64,000 nucleotides of DNA from Planctomycetota bacterium. Its GTDB lineage: Bacteria; Planctomycetota; UBA1135; GCA-002686595. Position 1 is the stretch's first letter. Each line of letters starts with the position of its first letter. A model generated the notes under the pieces. The model had not been told where the DNA came from. It worked only from the letters and a program-made list of their open reading frames with translations, and did no database searches. The DNA is taken from the NCBI GenBank assembly GCA_022446815.1, contig JAKVCD010000002.1, forward strand, positions 62,001 to 126,000, given 5' to 3'. Positions 44,693 through 53,635 of the stretch are shown here, in pieces. A program made the position numbers and the translations under genes.

Positions 44693-46024
44693 ATGACCGA
44701 CATTCACAGCGCGCCCTCTTGGGCACCGGGCTTCGTTCACCTGACCGGTGGGGAGGACCCGATCCCCTTCGGCTTCCGCGAGGAGCTCGAGGACTTCGTC
44801 GTCGAAGAGGTCCCTCGCTCGGCTCCGGAGGGAGAGGGTGAGCACTGTTGGATCTTGGTGGAGAAGCGCGGTGTGTCGACCTCAGAGGCGATTCGTCGGC
44901 TCGCGCGCCGGCTCGTGAAGGACCCCCGTGACCTCGGCTTCGCTGGTCGCAAGGACGCGCGCGCTGTCGCGCGCCAGTGGATCTCGGCGCCTGGGGTCGA
45001 CCCGATCACTGCGAGGGGAGCGGAGCTAGGTCACGTCCGCGTGCTCGCGGCTGAGAAGGCGCAGCGACGCCTGCGCCTCGGCGCTCTCGCAGGCAATCGC
45101 TTCAGCCTCTTCTTGCGACGGTTTCCGGTGGAGGCCGAGGCTACTGCGCGTAGAGTCCTTGAGACGATCGCGGATCGCGGGATGCCGAACTGGTTCGGTC
45201 CGCAGCGATTCGGCTTCGCAGGCCTCGGGCATGAGCTCGGAAGGCTCCTGCTAGCCCGGCGTTTCCAAGAGTACATCGAGGCGATCTGCTCCGAGGCCCA
45301 CGCGCCTCATACCGAACCGTCCAGAGAGCTCTTTCAGCGCGTCACGACGCACACGCGCGCATCGCACAAGAGCTGCGCTGCCTTGGTGAGCGACTTGGAC
45401 CCTGACCTCGGGGACATCGCTCGGCAGCTCGCGCGACGTCCCTTGGACTGGGGGTCCGCAGCCCGCGCTATCGCGCTCCCTCTCCGATCTCTTCACCTCT
45501 CTGCCTATCAAGCCCTGCTCTTCAACGAGCTCTTGGGGATGAGGCTCAATCACTTTGATCAAGTGCGACCTGGCGATGTCGTGTGGAAGCATGACAACGG
45601 CGCCTGCTTCGTTGCTGAGGAGGGTGATGATGATTTGGCTGCTCGCGTCGCCTCGAAGGAGGTCTCTGCGAGCGGGCCGTTGTTTGGTCATAAGTTGCTC
45701 ATGGGGGCTGGTGAGCCCCTCGCAGAGGAGCAGGCGATCCTCGAGCGGGAGGGGCTCACGCTGCCTGGCCTGAAAGGTGAGCTGCCGGTCCCCAACATGT
45801 CAGGTGCTAGGAGGCCTATGAGGGTCCCGGTTACAGAGCTCCAGTTCGACATCGTCGAGGGGGGTGCTCGGCTCCAGTTCTTCTTGCCGGCTGGCGCCTA
45901 CGCCACGAGCCTCGTGGAAGAGCTTCGGAAGGATCTTTGGTTCAGTCCGGCTCCAGATGCCCGCCCTATCCTGCCGATGAGAGAGGGGAAGACCCCCGAT
46001 GCTGGCGGCGAGCCCTCCTCATGA
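44693..46024 (+). CDS. truD: tRNA pseudouridine synthase D
   Basis: TruD makes pseudouridine 13 in tRNA-Glu. It has 443 aa, longer than the 350 of E. coli, mainly in the TRUD insertion domain. The catalytic Asp lies in GFAGRKDARAVARQW (about residue 87). Other conserved parts are NWFGPQRFGFAG, LSAYQALLFNELL and RRPMRVPV. A tRNA-modification gene between glycosyltransferases is unusual. It starts 2 bp after the previous stop, and its TGA overlaps the next ATG by 4 bases. Confidence 0.94.
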   Translation: MTDIHSAPSWAPGFVHLTGGEDPIPFGFREELEDFVVEEVPRSAPEGEGEHCWILVEKRGVSTSEAIRRLARRLVKDPRDLGFAGRKDARAVARQWISAPGVDPITARGAELGHVRVLAAEKAQRRLRLGALAGNRFSLFLRRFPVEAEATARRVLETIADRGMPNWFGPQRFGFAGLGHELGRLLLARRFQEYIEAICSEAHAPHTEPSRELFQRVTTHTRASHKSCAALVSDLDPDLGDIARQLARRPLDWGSAARAIALPLRSLHLSAYQALLFNELLGMRLNHFDQVRPGDVVWKHDNGACFVAEEGDDDLAARVASKEVSASGPLFGHKLLMGAGEPLAEEQAILEREGLTLPGLKGELPVPNMSGARRPMRVPVTELQFDIVEGGARLQFFLPAGAYATSLVEELRKDLWFSPAPDARPILPMREGKTPDAGGEPSS

Positions 46025-46473
46025 CCACAGCAACTGAAGCCCAAGACAGCCCTGAGCGTCGCGGTCAGCTAGACCGGCGCAGCGCCTCCACTCCCCGACT
46101 CTCGCGATACACCCTCCTCGGGGGTCGTCGTCGTGATGTTCGTCGAGATGAGGAGCGGGAGGGGACCTTCGTCGACCTGTACGACTGGCCCGTTCTGGCC
46201 GTCTTGGCGTGGATCTCCTTCGCTAATGTCGCTGACAGTTTCTTCACGCTCCACCACCTACAGGCGGGCGGCGTCGAGCTCAACCCTGTCGCTGAGCAGC
46301 TCCTCAGGACTGGGCACCTAGGCTTTGTCTCGATTAAGTGCACCCTCATCTCCCTGGCGCTCTTGGTGCTGCTCTTGCACAAGAACTTCGCGGCTGCTCG
46401 GCTTGGGATCTGGATTTCAGGGGTGGCCTACACATTGCTCTTCGGATATCACCTCGCGCTCCTAGGGGTCTGA
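46021..46473 (+). CDS. DUF5658 family membrane protein
   Basis: This 150-aa protein starts at ATG 46021, overlapping the truD stop (ATGA). A basic N-terminal stretch of 55 residues is followed by three hydrophobic helices (LAVLAWISFANVADSFFTLHHL; LGFVSIKCTLISLALLVLLL; IWISGVAYTLLFGYHLALL). The motif GGVELNPVAEQLL between helices 1 and 2 is the DUF5658 signature. Function unknown. Coupling to truD places it in the glycan locus, but any link is unproven. Confidence 0.82.
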   Translation: MTTATEAQDSPERRGQLDRRSASTPRLSRYTLLGGRRRDVRRDEEREGTFVDLYDWPVLAVLAWISFANVADSFFTLHHLQAGGVELNPVAEQLLRTGHLGFVSIKCTLISLALLVLLLHKNFAAARLGIWISGVAYTLLFGYHLALLGV

Positions 46474-46567
46474 AGGGTATCGAGTCTCTGGAGTGGCCCG
46501 TGGTGCGGGCGTAGACTCCAAAGACATCCGGGAAGAGCGCCCCGCGCTCATCGTCCCTACCCCCTGC

Positions 46568-47614
46568 ATGCGTCCCCTGTTCGAGTTTCAAGCTCCCGCC
46601 CGCGCCCTGGTCACAGGCGGCGCTGGATTTTTGGGGAGCGCCCTCTGCTCTCAGCTGCGGGCAGCTGGGGCGGAAGTGTTCGCGTTGGATGACCTCTCAG
46701 CGGGCGGCGCAGCACTGACGGCTCCGCTCGATGGAGTTCACTTGCGGCGCGTGGATGTCTCACGCTCTGAGGAGGTCGCTCGGGTCCTGACTGAGGCGGG
46801 GCCTTTTGATGTGCTCTTTCACTTCGCAGCTAAGGTCGGCGTCCGCGCAGTGCTCAACGACCCGGAGGCTGCTCGAATTGGAAACGAGGCCGCCACTGCT
46901 GGCCTGCTGCAAGCTCTCAGTCGTCTCCCGGCGAAGGAGCGCCCGCGCCTCTTCGCGGCCTCCTCTTCGGAGGTCTACCGTGAGAGCGCGGGGGAGCTGC
47001 ATGAGGAGTGCTCGCTGCGCTCCGTGAGCGGCGTCGGGCGTTGGGCTTACGCGGCGAGCAAGGTGCAAGGAGAGCGGCTCCTCGACAGCGCTCGAGGGCT
47101 GTGGCCGCGTGGCCTCGGGCCTGTGCACCTGCGCTTCTTCAACGTCGTCGGCCCTGGTCAAGACTCCGCCCGAGGCTTCGTGCTCCCGCGCTTCATTGAG
47201 GCTGCAAAGGAGGGTCGACCTCTGTGTGTTCATGGAGACGGACGCTCCGTGCGCACCTATGCGCACGTGGATGAGGTCGCTTCCACCCTCGCGCGACTGG
47301 CGGCACACCCCACAGCGCCAGAGGGTCCGCTCAACGTCGGCGGGACTGCGCGTGCGAGCGTCTTAGAGCTCGCTGAAGCCGTGAAGGCGGCCTCTCCTGC
47401 TCCTGTAGAGCTGGACCTCGTGGACCCGAGGGAGGAGCTGGGCGCGGGCTTCGAAGAGGTGCGCGTGAGGACGCCCCGGCTTGAGCGCTTGGCGAGCCTG
47501 GGCTGCGGAGTCCCTTCGATGAGCTTGCGAGCTCTTGTGGAGGACTCTTTCCAAAGGCACACGATGACCTCCGCGGTCGAAGGGGGAGCTACATGCGCAT
47601 CGCGCGCATCATGA
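46568..47614 (+). CDS. NAD-dependent sugar-nucleotide epimerase/dehydratase
   Basis: This protein is 348 aa from ATG 46568, which places the NAD loop VTGGAGFLGSAL near residue 16; upstream codons do not match. It has the active-site Ser-Ser-Ser in FAASSSEVYRES, YxxxK in RWAYAASKVQGERLL, and the substrate-side RFFNVVGPGQ typical of UDP-glucose 4-epimerase and UDP-glucuronate decarboxylase relatives. It likely supplies a UDP-sugar to the glycosyltransferases. It overlaps the next gene by 22 bases and begins a long run of overlapping genes. Confidence 0.9.
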   Translation: MRPLFEFQAPARALVTGGAGFLGSALCSQLRAAGAEVFALDDLSAGGAALTAPLDGVHLRRVDVSRSEEVARVLTEAGPFDVLFHFAAKVGVRAVLNDPEAARIGNEAATAGLLQALSRLPAKERPRLFAASSSEVYRESAGELHEECSLRSVSGVGRWAYAASKVQGERLLDSARGLWPRGLGPVHLRFFNVVGPGQDSARGFVLPRFIEAAKEGRPLCVHGDGRSVRTYAHVDEVASTLARLAAHPTAPEGPLNVGGTARASVLELAEAVKAASPAPVELDLVDPREELGAGFEEVRVRTPRLERLASLGCGVPSMSLRALVEDSFQRHTMTSAVEGGATCASRAS

Positions 47615-48765
47615 CCCGTCTCAACCTCGGAGGTCCTGCGCGACAAGCGCTCGCCTCTGACCCGGAGCTCTCGGGTCGTGGTCACGAGCTCCGGCTCTTT
47701 ACAGGCGCCCCCCAAGAGGGGGAGGGTGACCTCTTTGAGGAGGCGCAGCGTTCGGGGATCGATGTGGTCCGTGTCCCCGGACTAGGACGAAACCCGAAGC
47801 CTGGCGCGGACCTCTCTGCGCTCCGGTCCTTGCGCGCGTCGCTCTCCAGCTACTCCCCTGACGTCCTGCACACTCACGCCACGAAGGCCGGGCTCTTAGG
47901 GAGGTTGGCCTCCAGGGGGAGGCCTTGGCCGCTCGTTCACACCTTTCATGGGCACGTCCTAGAGGGGTACTTCTCCAAGTCTGTCTCGAGCGCTCTCACC
48001 TGGTCTGAGCGCATGCTCGCTGCAAGCACGTCCAGGATCCTCGCCGTCAGCGAGCGCACCCGGGAAGACCTGCTGCGGCTCAAGGTGGCGCCAGCTCATA
48101 AGCTCGCGGTGGTCACGCCCGGCGTCGCCCTTGATGAGCTGCTCGGGCTTGATCTAGGTGAGGCCTCCGCCGGCGCTGCGTTCCGCGAGCGCTGCGGCTG
48201 CGTGGAGGGAGACGTCCTCGTGGTCGTCGTCGGTCGACTCGCCTCTGTGAAGCGCCCGCTCGTGGCCCTCGAGGCCTTCTGTGGCGCGGCGTCAAGAGAG
48301 CCTCGCCTGCGCCTGGCCTTTGTTGGTGACGGGGCCGAGCGCGCAGCGCTTGAGGCTAGCTTAGCTGAGCTCCCATCGGCGCTTCGTGAGCGGGTCACTC
48401 TGCAAGGGAGCAAGGCCTCGATGCTGCCTGTCTTTGCTGGCGCGGACCTCGTCCTCTTGAGCTCTCGCTCAGAGGGGATGCCGGTGGCCTTGATCGAAGC
48501 AGCCGCAGCTGCGGTGCCGGTCATCGCGACGCCGGTCGGTGGCATACCTGAGCTCGTCGTTCACGGGGAGACCGGGCGGCTCGCCGAGGACGCTGTCGGT
48601 CTCGGCGTGAGCCTCGTCGAGCTCGCTAGGCACGAGCGCCTGCGTCGGTCTATGGGGCTGGCAGCACGCGCGCGTGTTCGCGTTCGTCACTCTGGCGCTG
48701 CCTTGGCGGACAGACTCGAGGGCGTCTATTCGAGCGTCAGGGAGGAGCTGCAGTGCGCCTCTTGA
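47593..48765 (+). CDS. Glycosyltransferase family 4
   Basis: This is a 390-aa GT-B enzyme starting at ATG 47593 within the epimerase gene. The N-terminal acceptor loop is MTRLNLGGPARQAL, with VLHTHATKAGLLGRLAS and HTFHGHVLEGYFS. The donor domain has VVGRLASVKRPLVALEAF and the EX7E motif in SRSEGMPVALIEAAAAAVPVIATPVGG. The HTFHGHVLEGYF signature is common in enzymes acting on lipid-linked amino-sugar acceptors; the precise sugar is unknown. It overlaps the next gene by 13 bases. Confidence 0.93.
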   Translation: MRIARIMTRLNLGGPARQALASDPELSGRGHELRLFTGAPQEGEGDLFEEAQRSGIDVVRVPGLGRNPKPGADLSALRSLRASLSSYSPDVLHTHATKAGLLGRLASRGRPWPLVHTFHGHVLEGYFSKSVSSALTWSERMLAASTSRILAVSERTREDLLRLKVAPAHKLAVVTPGVALDELLGLDLGEASAGAAFRERCGCVEGDVLVVVVGRLASVKRPLVALEAFCGAASREPRLRLAFVGDGAERAALEASLAELPSALRERVTLQGSKASMLPVFAGADLVLLSSRSEGMPVALIEAAAAAVPVIATPVGGIPELVVHGETGRLAEDAVGLGVSLVELARHERLRRSMGLAARARVRVRHSGAALADRLEGVYSSVREELQCAS

Positions 48766-49883
48766 TGCTTTCAGGTGATGAGCAGGTCGCCGCTGGAGAG
48801 CGGGGCCCGTTCTACGCGCTCCTTGAGGAGTTCCGCGAGCACTTCGAGGCGATCGACGTCCTCGTGACTTGCGGGGGTTCCAACAGGAAGGACATCGAGC
48901 CCTTTGAAGGCGTGCGCTTTCATGTGGGGCCGAAGGCGCGCTTGGGTCGAGTGCGCTGGCTCGCGGAGAAAGGGGCTAAGCTCGCGAAGGCCTATGGGCA
49001 TGGCCTCGTGGTGAGCCACGACTATGGGCTCTGCCACAACGGCAAGGCCGCGGCGAAGATCGCGAGCCGAACAGGGCTCCCTTGGGTGAGCGAGCTGCAC
49101 CATGTCCCCGGGCACCCCGTCGCGGCGACCCCCTCAGAGCGCATGGAGTACTGGCTCGCGAAGCGCTTCGTCTCCTGGGCGACGCCGCGCGTGCGCGCCT
49201 TTCGGGTGGTCAACTCCAAGGAGATGCCAGCCCTCCTGGGTGGGTGGGGCGTCCCGTCAGAGAAGGTCGCCGTGCTCTCATCGCTCTACTTGGACTTGGA
49301 GGTCTTCTCTCCGCCGACCGAGCCTGTTGAGCACGAGCACGACCTCGTCTTCGTCGGGCGGCTCGTCTCGAACAAGGGCTTGGACCTCATCGTGAACGCG
49401 CTGCGAGTCCTGCGTGACGCGGGGCGACCTCAGCGCGCGCTCATTGTTGGGCGCGGCCCCTTGAGGGGCTGGCTGGATAAGGAGCTCGAGCGCACTGGCC
49501 TCGGGCGCTACACCCGCATCTTAGAGTGGGTCGATGGGCCTGAGGAGCTCGCCGACCTCTACCGCTCGAGCCGCCTCTTGGTCTGCGCGTCGAGCTCTGA
49601 GGGCGGGCCTCGTGTGCCGTTAGAAGCCATGGCTTGTGGCACGCCTGTCATCTCCACCCCGGTCGGCGTGATGCCCGAGGTTTTAGAGGACGGTAGGGCG
49701 GGGGAGCTCTTTGACTTCAGCGTGGCCGCCCTCGCGCGGAAGATGGGGGAGATCCTGCCGCAAGAGGCGAAGCGCGCTGCCATGGGCGCTGCAGGTCCAG
49801 AGATCGCAGCAGGATTCGAGCGCTCGGCTCAGATCCAAAGGTACGCAGAGGGCCTTAAGGCGCTCGCAGGAGGTGCGCGGTGA
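48753..49883 (+). CDS. Glycosyltransferase family 4
   Basis: This is a 376-aa GT-B enzyme starting at GTG 48753. An N-terminal domain with LVVSHDYGLCHNGKAA and WVSELHHVPG is followed by a donor domain with VFVGRLVSNKGLDLIVNALR and EX7E in SSSEGGPRVPLEAMACGTPVISTPVG. It lacks the Gly-Gly acceptor loop of its neighbours and instead starts LLMLSGDEQVAAGERGPFYALL, so it may use a different acceptor. A 4-base overlap (GTGA) joins it to the next gene. Confidence 0.91.
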   Translation: MRLLMLSGDEQVAAGERGPFYALLEEFREHFEAIDVLVTCGGSNRKDIEPFEGVRFHVGPKARLGRVRWLAEKGAKLAKAYGHGLVVSHDYGLCHNGKAAAKIASRTGLPWVSELHHVPGHPVAATPSERMEYWLAKRFVSWATPRVRAFRVVNSKEMPALLGGWGVPSEKVAVLSSLYLDLEVFSPPTEPVEHEHDLVFVGRLVSNKGLDLIVNALRVLRDAGRPQRALIVGRGPLRGWLDKELERTGLGRYTRILEWVDGPEELADLYRSSRLLVCASSSEGGPRVPLEAMACGTPVISTPVGVMPEVLEDGRAGELFDFSVAALARKMGEILPQEAKRAAMGAAGPEIAAGFERSAQIQRYAEGLKALAGGAR

Positions 49884-50941
49884 GGCTCCTCTTTTTGACG
49901 CAGACCTTGGACGCTGATGACGCTGTCTTGGGCTTCACCTCGCGCTGGGTCAAAGGCCTCGCTAAGCACGCCGAGGAGGTGCGAGTCATCGCCCTTGAGG
50001 TCGGTAGCACCAGCGACCTCCCCGCGAACGTGAGCTGGAGAGAGGTCGGGAGAGAGGGCGTCATCGGGCGATGGTTCAAGTACAGGCGCCTCTTGAATGA
50101 AGCCTTTCGAGAGGGCTTCGACACGGCATTGGGACATATCGTCCCTCGCTACTCCTCGCTCGCTGCAGGTCCCGCTAAGCGCTTCGGCGCGCGGGTCTTC
50201 CTCTGGTACACCCACGGCGCAGTGGACGGGCGCCTCCGGCGGGCTGTGGGGGCAGTCGAGAGGGTCTTCACAGCGACAGAGGAGTCGCTGCGGATGGAGA
50301 CTCCAAAGAAGGTGGTCACCGGGCACGGCGTGGACATGGAGCACTTCGCTCCAGAGGGCGCCCTCCCGGAGCTCCCGCCGCGTGTCTTGGCGGTGGGGAG
50401 GATCAGCCCCGCTAAGGACCCGCTGACGCTCCTCGCGGCTGTCTCTATCCTGCGCTCACGCGGGGTCGAGCTGCACCTAGACCTCGTGGGGGCTGGGCTG
50501 TTGAACTCCGATGACACCCTGCAGCGACAAGTTCAGGAGCAAATTGAGTTAGGAGACCTCGAGGGCTGCGTGCATATGGCTGGGGCCGTGGCTTACCCAG
50601 ACGTCGCCGCCTGGTATCGCCGCGCGACGGTCGTCGTAAACGCGAGCGGAACGGGGAGCTTGGACAAGGTCGTGGTGGAGGCCATGGCCAGCGAGCGCCC
50701 TGTGCTTTCATGCAATCCCTCAGCTGCGGGCGTCTTGAGAGAGCTTGGGACGGAGGGGGACGCGCTCATCTTTGAGCCTGGTTCAGCACAGGATCTCGCT
50801 GACAAGCTCGAGGTGCTCTTGAAGCGCAGTCCGGCAGAGCGTCGCGCCCTCGGTGGGAGGCTGCGCGCGATCGCCGCGCGGGATCATGAGGTGGATGACC
50901 TCATGGGCCGGCTCGTGTCCATGATGCAGGAGGAGGCTTGA
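49880..50941 (+). CDS. Glycosyltransferase family 4, first Glu of EX7E replaced
   Basis: This is a 353-aa GT-B protein starting at GTG 49880. Its donor domain has LAVGRISPAKDPLTLLAAVSIL and VVNASGTGSLDKVVVEAMASERPVLSC. The usual EX7E is read as G-x7-E, so the first Glu is missing; the variant GSLDKVVVEAMA occurs in some active GT4 enzymes. It contacts the next gene by a 4-base TTGA overlap. The sugar is unknown. Confidence 0.88.
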   Translation: MRLLFLTQTLDADDAVLGFTSRWVKGLAKHAEEVRVIALEVGSTSDLPANVSWREVGREGVIGRWFKYRRLLNEAFREGFDTALGHIVPRYSSLAAGPAKRFGARVFLWYTHGAVDGRLRRAVGAVERVFTATEESLRMETPKKVVTGHGVDMEHFAPEGALPELPPRVLAVGRISPAKDPLTLLAAVSILRSRGVELHLDLVGAGLLNSDDTLQRQVQEQIELGDLEGCVHMAGAVAYPDVAAWYRRATVVVNASGTGSLDKVVVEAMASERPVLSCNPSAAGVLRELGTEGDALIFEPGSAQDLADKLEVLLKRSPAERRALGGRLRAIAARDHEVDDLMGRLVSMMQEEA

Positions 50942-51843
50942 GTCGGGTCTCCGTCGTCGTGCTCTCTTGGAACACGGCGGAGCTCACCTTGAAGTGCTTG
51001 GCCTCGGTGCGCGCGGCCTTTGAGCGTGGGGAGGCTGCCGGGGAGCTCGTCGTCGTGGAGAACGGCAGCAGCGACGACTCGCTCGCGCGGATCCAGGCTG
51101 CTTGCCCTGAGGCGCTGGTCTTGGAGAACCCTCAGAATCTGGGTTACGCCAAGGGCGTGAACCAAGGCGTCGCGGCGTCGTCCTGTGAGTGGATCTTGTT
51201 GTTGGGTTCTGACGCTGAGCTGCAGGAGGGGACGCTCTCTCACATGCTTGAGTTCATGGAAGGAGCCTCTGGCTACGGCGCCAGTGCACCCCGCCTCGTC
51301 GGAGCTGATGGGGTGACTCAGAGAGCTTGCCACAGGTTCCCTCTCCCGCGCACGGCGCTGTGGTTCGGCACTCCGCTCCAGGGCTGGCTCCCCGACTCCT
51401 CGGAGCTGCGCCGTTATCTCTTCAAAGACTTCTCCCATGAGGCGGACGCCGACGTCGAGCAGCCGCCCGCGACCTGTCTCATGCTTCACCGGGACGTCTG
51501 GGACTCCCTAGGGGGGATGGATGAGTCTCTCTGGCTCTTCTACAACGACGTCGACCTCTGCCTCCGCATGCGAGCGGAGGGGCTCCGGATCCGATTCCTC
51601 TCGGGGGCCAGCGTCCAGCACTTCGGAGGGGGCAGCACGGCGCGCTTTGAAGGCTTTGTGGAGCGGTGGCACACCGATCGCCTGCGCTATCTGCGGAAGC
51701 ATTTTGGGCTCACTGGTGCGCTCTGTGCGCGGCTAGGGACCACCTGGGCCTTTGCTGCTTGGGCTCTTAAGCGGGCCCTCTTCATGGTTCGAGACCCGTT
51801 CTTGGAGCGGGTAGGGAGCTACATCAGATTCCTGCGTGCCTGA
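50938..51843 (+). CDS. Glycosyltransferase family 2, rhamnosyltransferase-like
   Basis: This 301-aa GT-A enzyme starts at TTG 50938. It has VSVVVLSWNTAELTLKCLASV, VVVENGSSDDSL, NPQNLGYAKGVNQGV and a metal-site-like LLLGSDAEL (DxE/DxD position). A later LGGMDESLWLFYNDVDLCLRM holds the base region seen in rhamnosyltransferases such as WbbL relatives. It is the only GT2 in the locus. It overlaps the following gene by 8 bases. Confidence 0.91.
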   Translation: MSRVSVVVLSWNTAELTLKCLASVRAAFERGEAAGELVVVENGSSDDSLARIQAACPEALVLENPQNLGYAKGVNQGVAASSCEWILLLGSDAELQEGTLSHMLEFMEGASGYGASAPRLVGADGVTQRACHRFPLPRTALWFGTPLQGWLPDSSELRRYLFKDFSHEADADVEQPPATCLMLHRDVWDSLGGMDESLWLFYNDVDLCLRMRAEGLRIRFLSGASVQHFGGGSTARFEGFVERWHTDRLRYLRKHFGLTGALCARLGTTWAFAAWALKRALFMVRDPFLERVGSYIRFLRA

Positions 51844-53635
51844 GCCTGAATCGGGGGCGATGCTAAGCAGAGTGCTTGTCTCCCCTGCGATCCTCGAGCC
51901 CCTGGGCCGAACCCTCCGCTGGCTGCTCTCCCTGCGAGATAGCCAGGGGAGGATCATTTGCCCACAGCACCGGGTGGAGCACACGGGCAAGAGCGCTGGC
52001 GTGATCGGGCTCGCGCTGGCTCTTCGCCGCTATGACCCGAGCGCTGATCCTGAGGAGCTCCTCTCAGTCGCAGCTCAGCAAGCGCGTCGCTTGGTGGCGA
52101 ACCTCGTCAATGAGCCGAACAGCCCTTGTTACACCTTCAGGCCTGGGCGCCACGATCCCTTCAACTGCTCAAACAGTGTCATCGATGGTGGCGCTTGCGC
52201 AGACGCTCTGGCGCAGCTCGTTCGTGAAGCGGGGGATGAGCTCAGTCAGGAGGATCGTGACTCGTTTCAGGCGGCGAGCCTGCTGCATGCACGCACCTAT
52301 CTGCGCTACGCCGTCCTCGATAAGGGGATCCCAGCGCAGCGCGCTTGGGGGCTCGCAGGTCTCGCGGGCGCGTGGTCTCTAGAGAATGACGAGGTCCTCG
52401 CTAAGGCTGCGATCGAAGCCGTCGGTGTCTTGGAGGGTATCCAGTTCAGCGACGGCTCCTATCCATACCACCCCATCGAATGGGGAGCAGAGCATCCAGG
52501 GAGCGCGGACGCCTCTGCTTTCTATCAGTCTCGGGTCACAGGCTTCTTGATCGAGGCGCTGCAGCTCTTGGGGCGGGATCCGAAGGACCCGATCTTCTCG
52601 CCCCCGATTCGACGTGGGCTGTCCTTTCTTAGGGCTCTTCAAGGACCCGACGGTCGCAAGTGCGGCTTAGTCGAGGCGAAGCCTTGGTACTGGGGCGCGC
52701 ACTATGAGGTGGCCTCGCATCCCTTCGACGTCTTCACGCTCGCTCGCGGGCACGCGCTCTTTGGCAGCGTAGAGCTGGCGGTGGCTGCGACGCGGGCCTT
52801 CAGGGCTTGGGTAGCGCGGCTCTCTCCGGAGGGGGTCCCTTCCAGTCATGCGCCAGAGGACGGAGAGGGGGAGAGCTATCAGTGCCCTGTCTTTTGGGCG
52901 GGCCACGCGGCTTGGATCGCGCGCTGCGTCCCAGAGCTTGACCGGGCGATGGCAGTCGCTGACACCTATGAGGAGCCAGACCCCGCAGGGAGCCTCGATC
53001 TCCAAGTCGCCTACTATCCGGACGCGGACCTCGCCCGCCTCGAGGACGCAGGGGTCGTCGCCTGGGTGCGCGGCGCTAGGCCGCCAGGGAATGTGCACCA
53101 CGGCAGCCCTCATGGTGGGCTCTTGCAGGTCGTCCGCAAGTCAGACGGCAAAGACCTCTTGAGCCGTCGCCGCCACGACGCGGCCGCAGAGGCAGAGTGG
53201 ACCAGCGCGTCTGGTGGGTTCTCCCTCTCTCGCGGGCTGGCCTCAGGGAAGAAGGAGCTCCGCTTCTCTCTCTGGCTCGCGCGCACAGATCTCCGCGCAG
53301 GAGAGACAGGCCGCGCGCTCTCGCGGCCGCTGAGAGCGCTCAGCAAGGGGGTGATGGAGTTTGGCTCTAGCGCGTGCTCGACGGCCTTTGACCGCAAGCC
53401 GAGCTTGGACCTCTTGTCGGATGGGGTTCGCCTCCAGTCCGGCCTGGCGCATCGCGACGGGACGCCCGCGACGGAGGCGCGCTTCGAGCGCACCTATCGC
53501 CTGGCTGGCGACGGCCTCCTCGTGGAGGAGCGCCTGCTGCAGCCTACGGCCGGAGGCAACTTGGCGTACCACATCCCCAAGGACGCTAAGGACATCGAAC
53601 GCAGCGACAAGACTCTCAGGTACAGGCTCTCATGA
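51836..53635 (+). CDS. Toroid plus beta-sandwich protein, heparinase-like, without signal peptide
   Basis: This 599-aa protein starts at GTG 51836 (ATG 51860 also possible). Residues about 15-380 contain repeated helix pairs of an alpha/alpha toroid, with aromatic and His positions such as FRPGRHDPFNCSNSVIDGGA, GSYPYHPIEWGAEHPGS and WYWGAHYEVASHPFDVF. The C-terminal 200 residues look like a beta sandwich (HHGSPHGGLLQVVR, FERTYRLAGDGLLVEERLL). The layout resembles polysaccharide lyases of the heparinase II/III group, but no signal peptide is visible, so it would act in the cytoplasm. It overlaps neighbours on both sides. The enzymatic role is unproven. Confidence 0.65.
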   Translation: MPEPESGAMLSRVLVSPAILEPLGRTLRWLLSLRDSQGRIICPQHRVEHTGKSAGVIGLALALRRYDPSADPEELLSVAAQQARRLVANLVNEPNSPCYTFRPGRHDPFNCSNSVIDGGACADALAQLVREAGDELSQEDRDSFQAASLLHARTYLRYAVLDKGIPAQRAWGLAGLAGAWSLENDEVLAKAAIEAVGVLEGIQFSDGSYPYHPIEWGAEHPGSADASAFYQSRVTGFLIEALQLLGRDPKDPIFSPPIRRGLSFLRALQGPDGRKCGLVEAKPWYWGAHYEVASHPFDVFTLARGHALFGSVELAVAATRAFRAWVARLSPEGVPSSHAPEDGEGESYQCPVFWAGHAAWIARCVPELDRAMAVADTYEEPDPAGSLDLQVAYYPDADLARLEDAGVVAWVRGARPPGNVHHGSPHGGLLQVVRKSDGKDLLSRRRHDAAAEAEWTSASGGFSLSRGLASGKKELRFSLWLARTDLRAGETGRALSRPLRALSKGVMEFGSSACSTAFDRKPSLDLLSDGVRLQSGLAHRDGTPATEARFERTYRLAGDGLLVEERLLQPTAGGNLAYHIPKDAKDIERSDKTLRYRLS

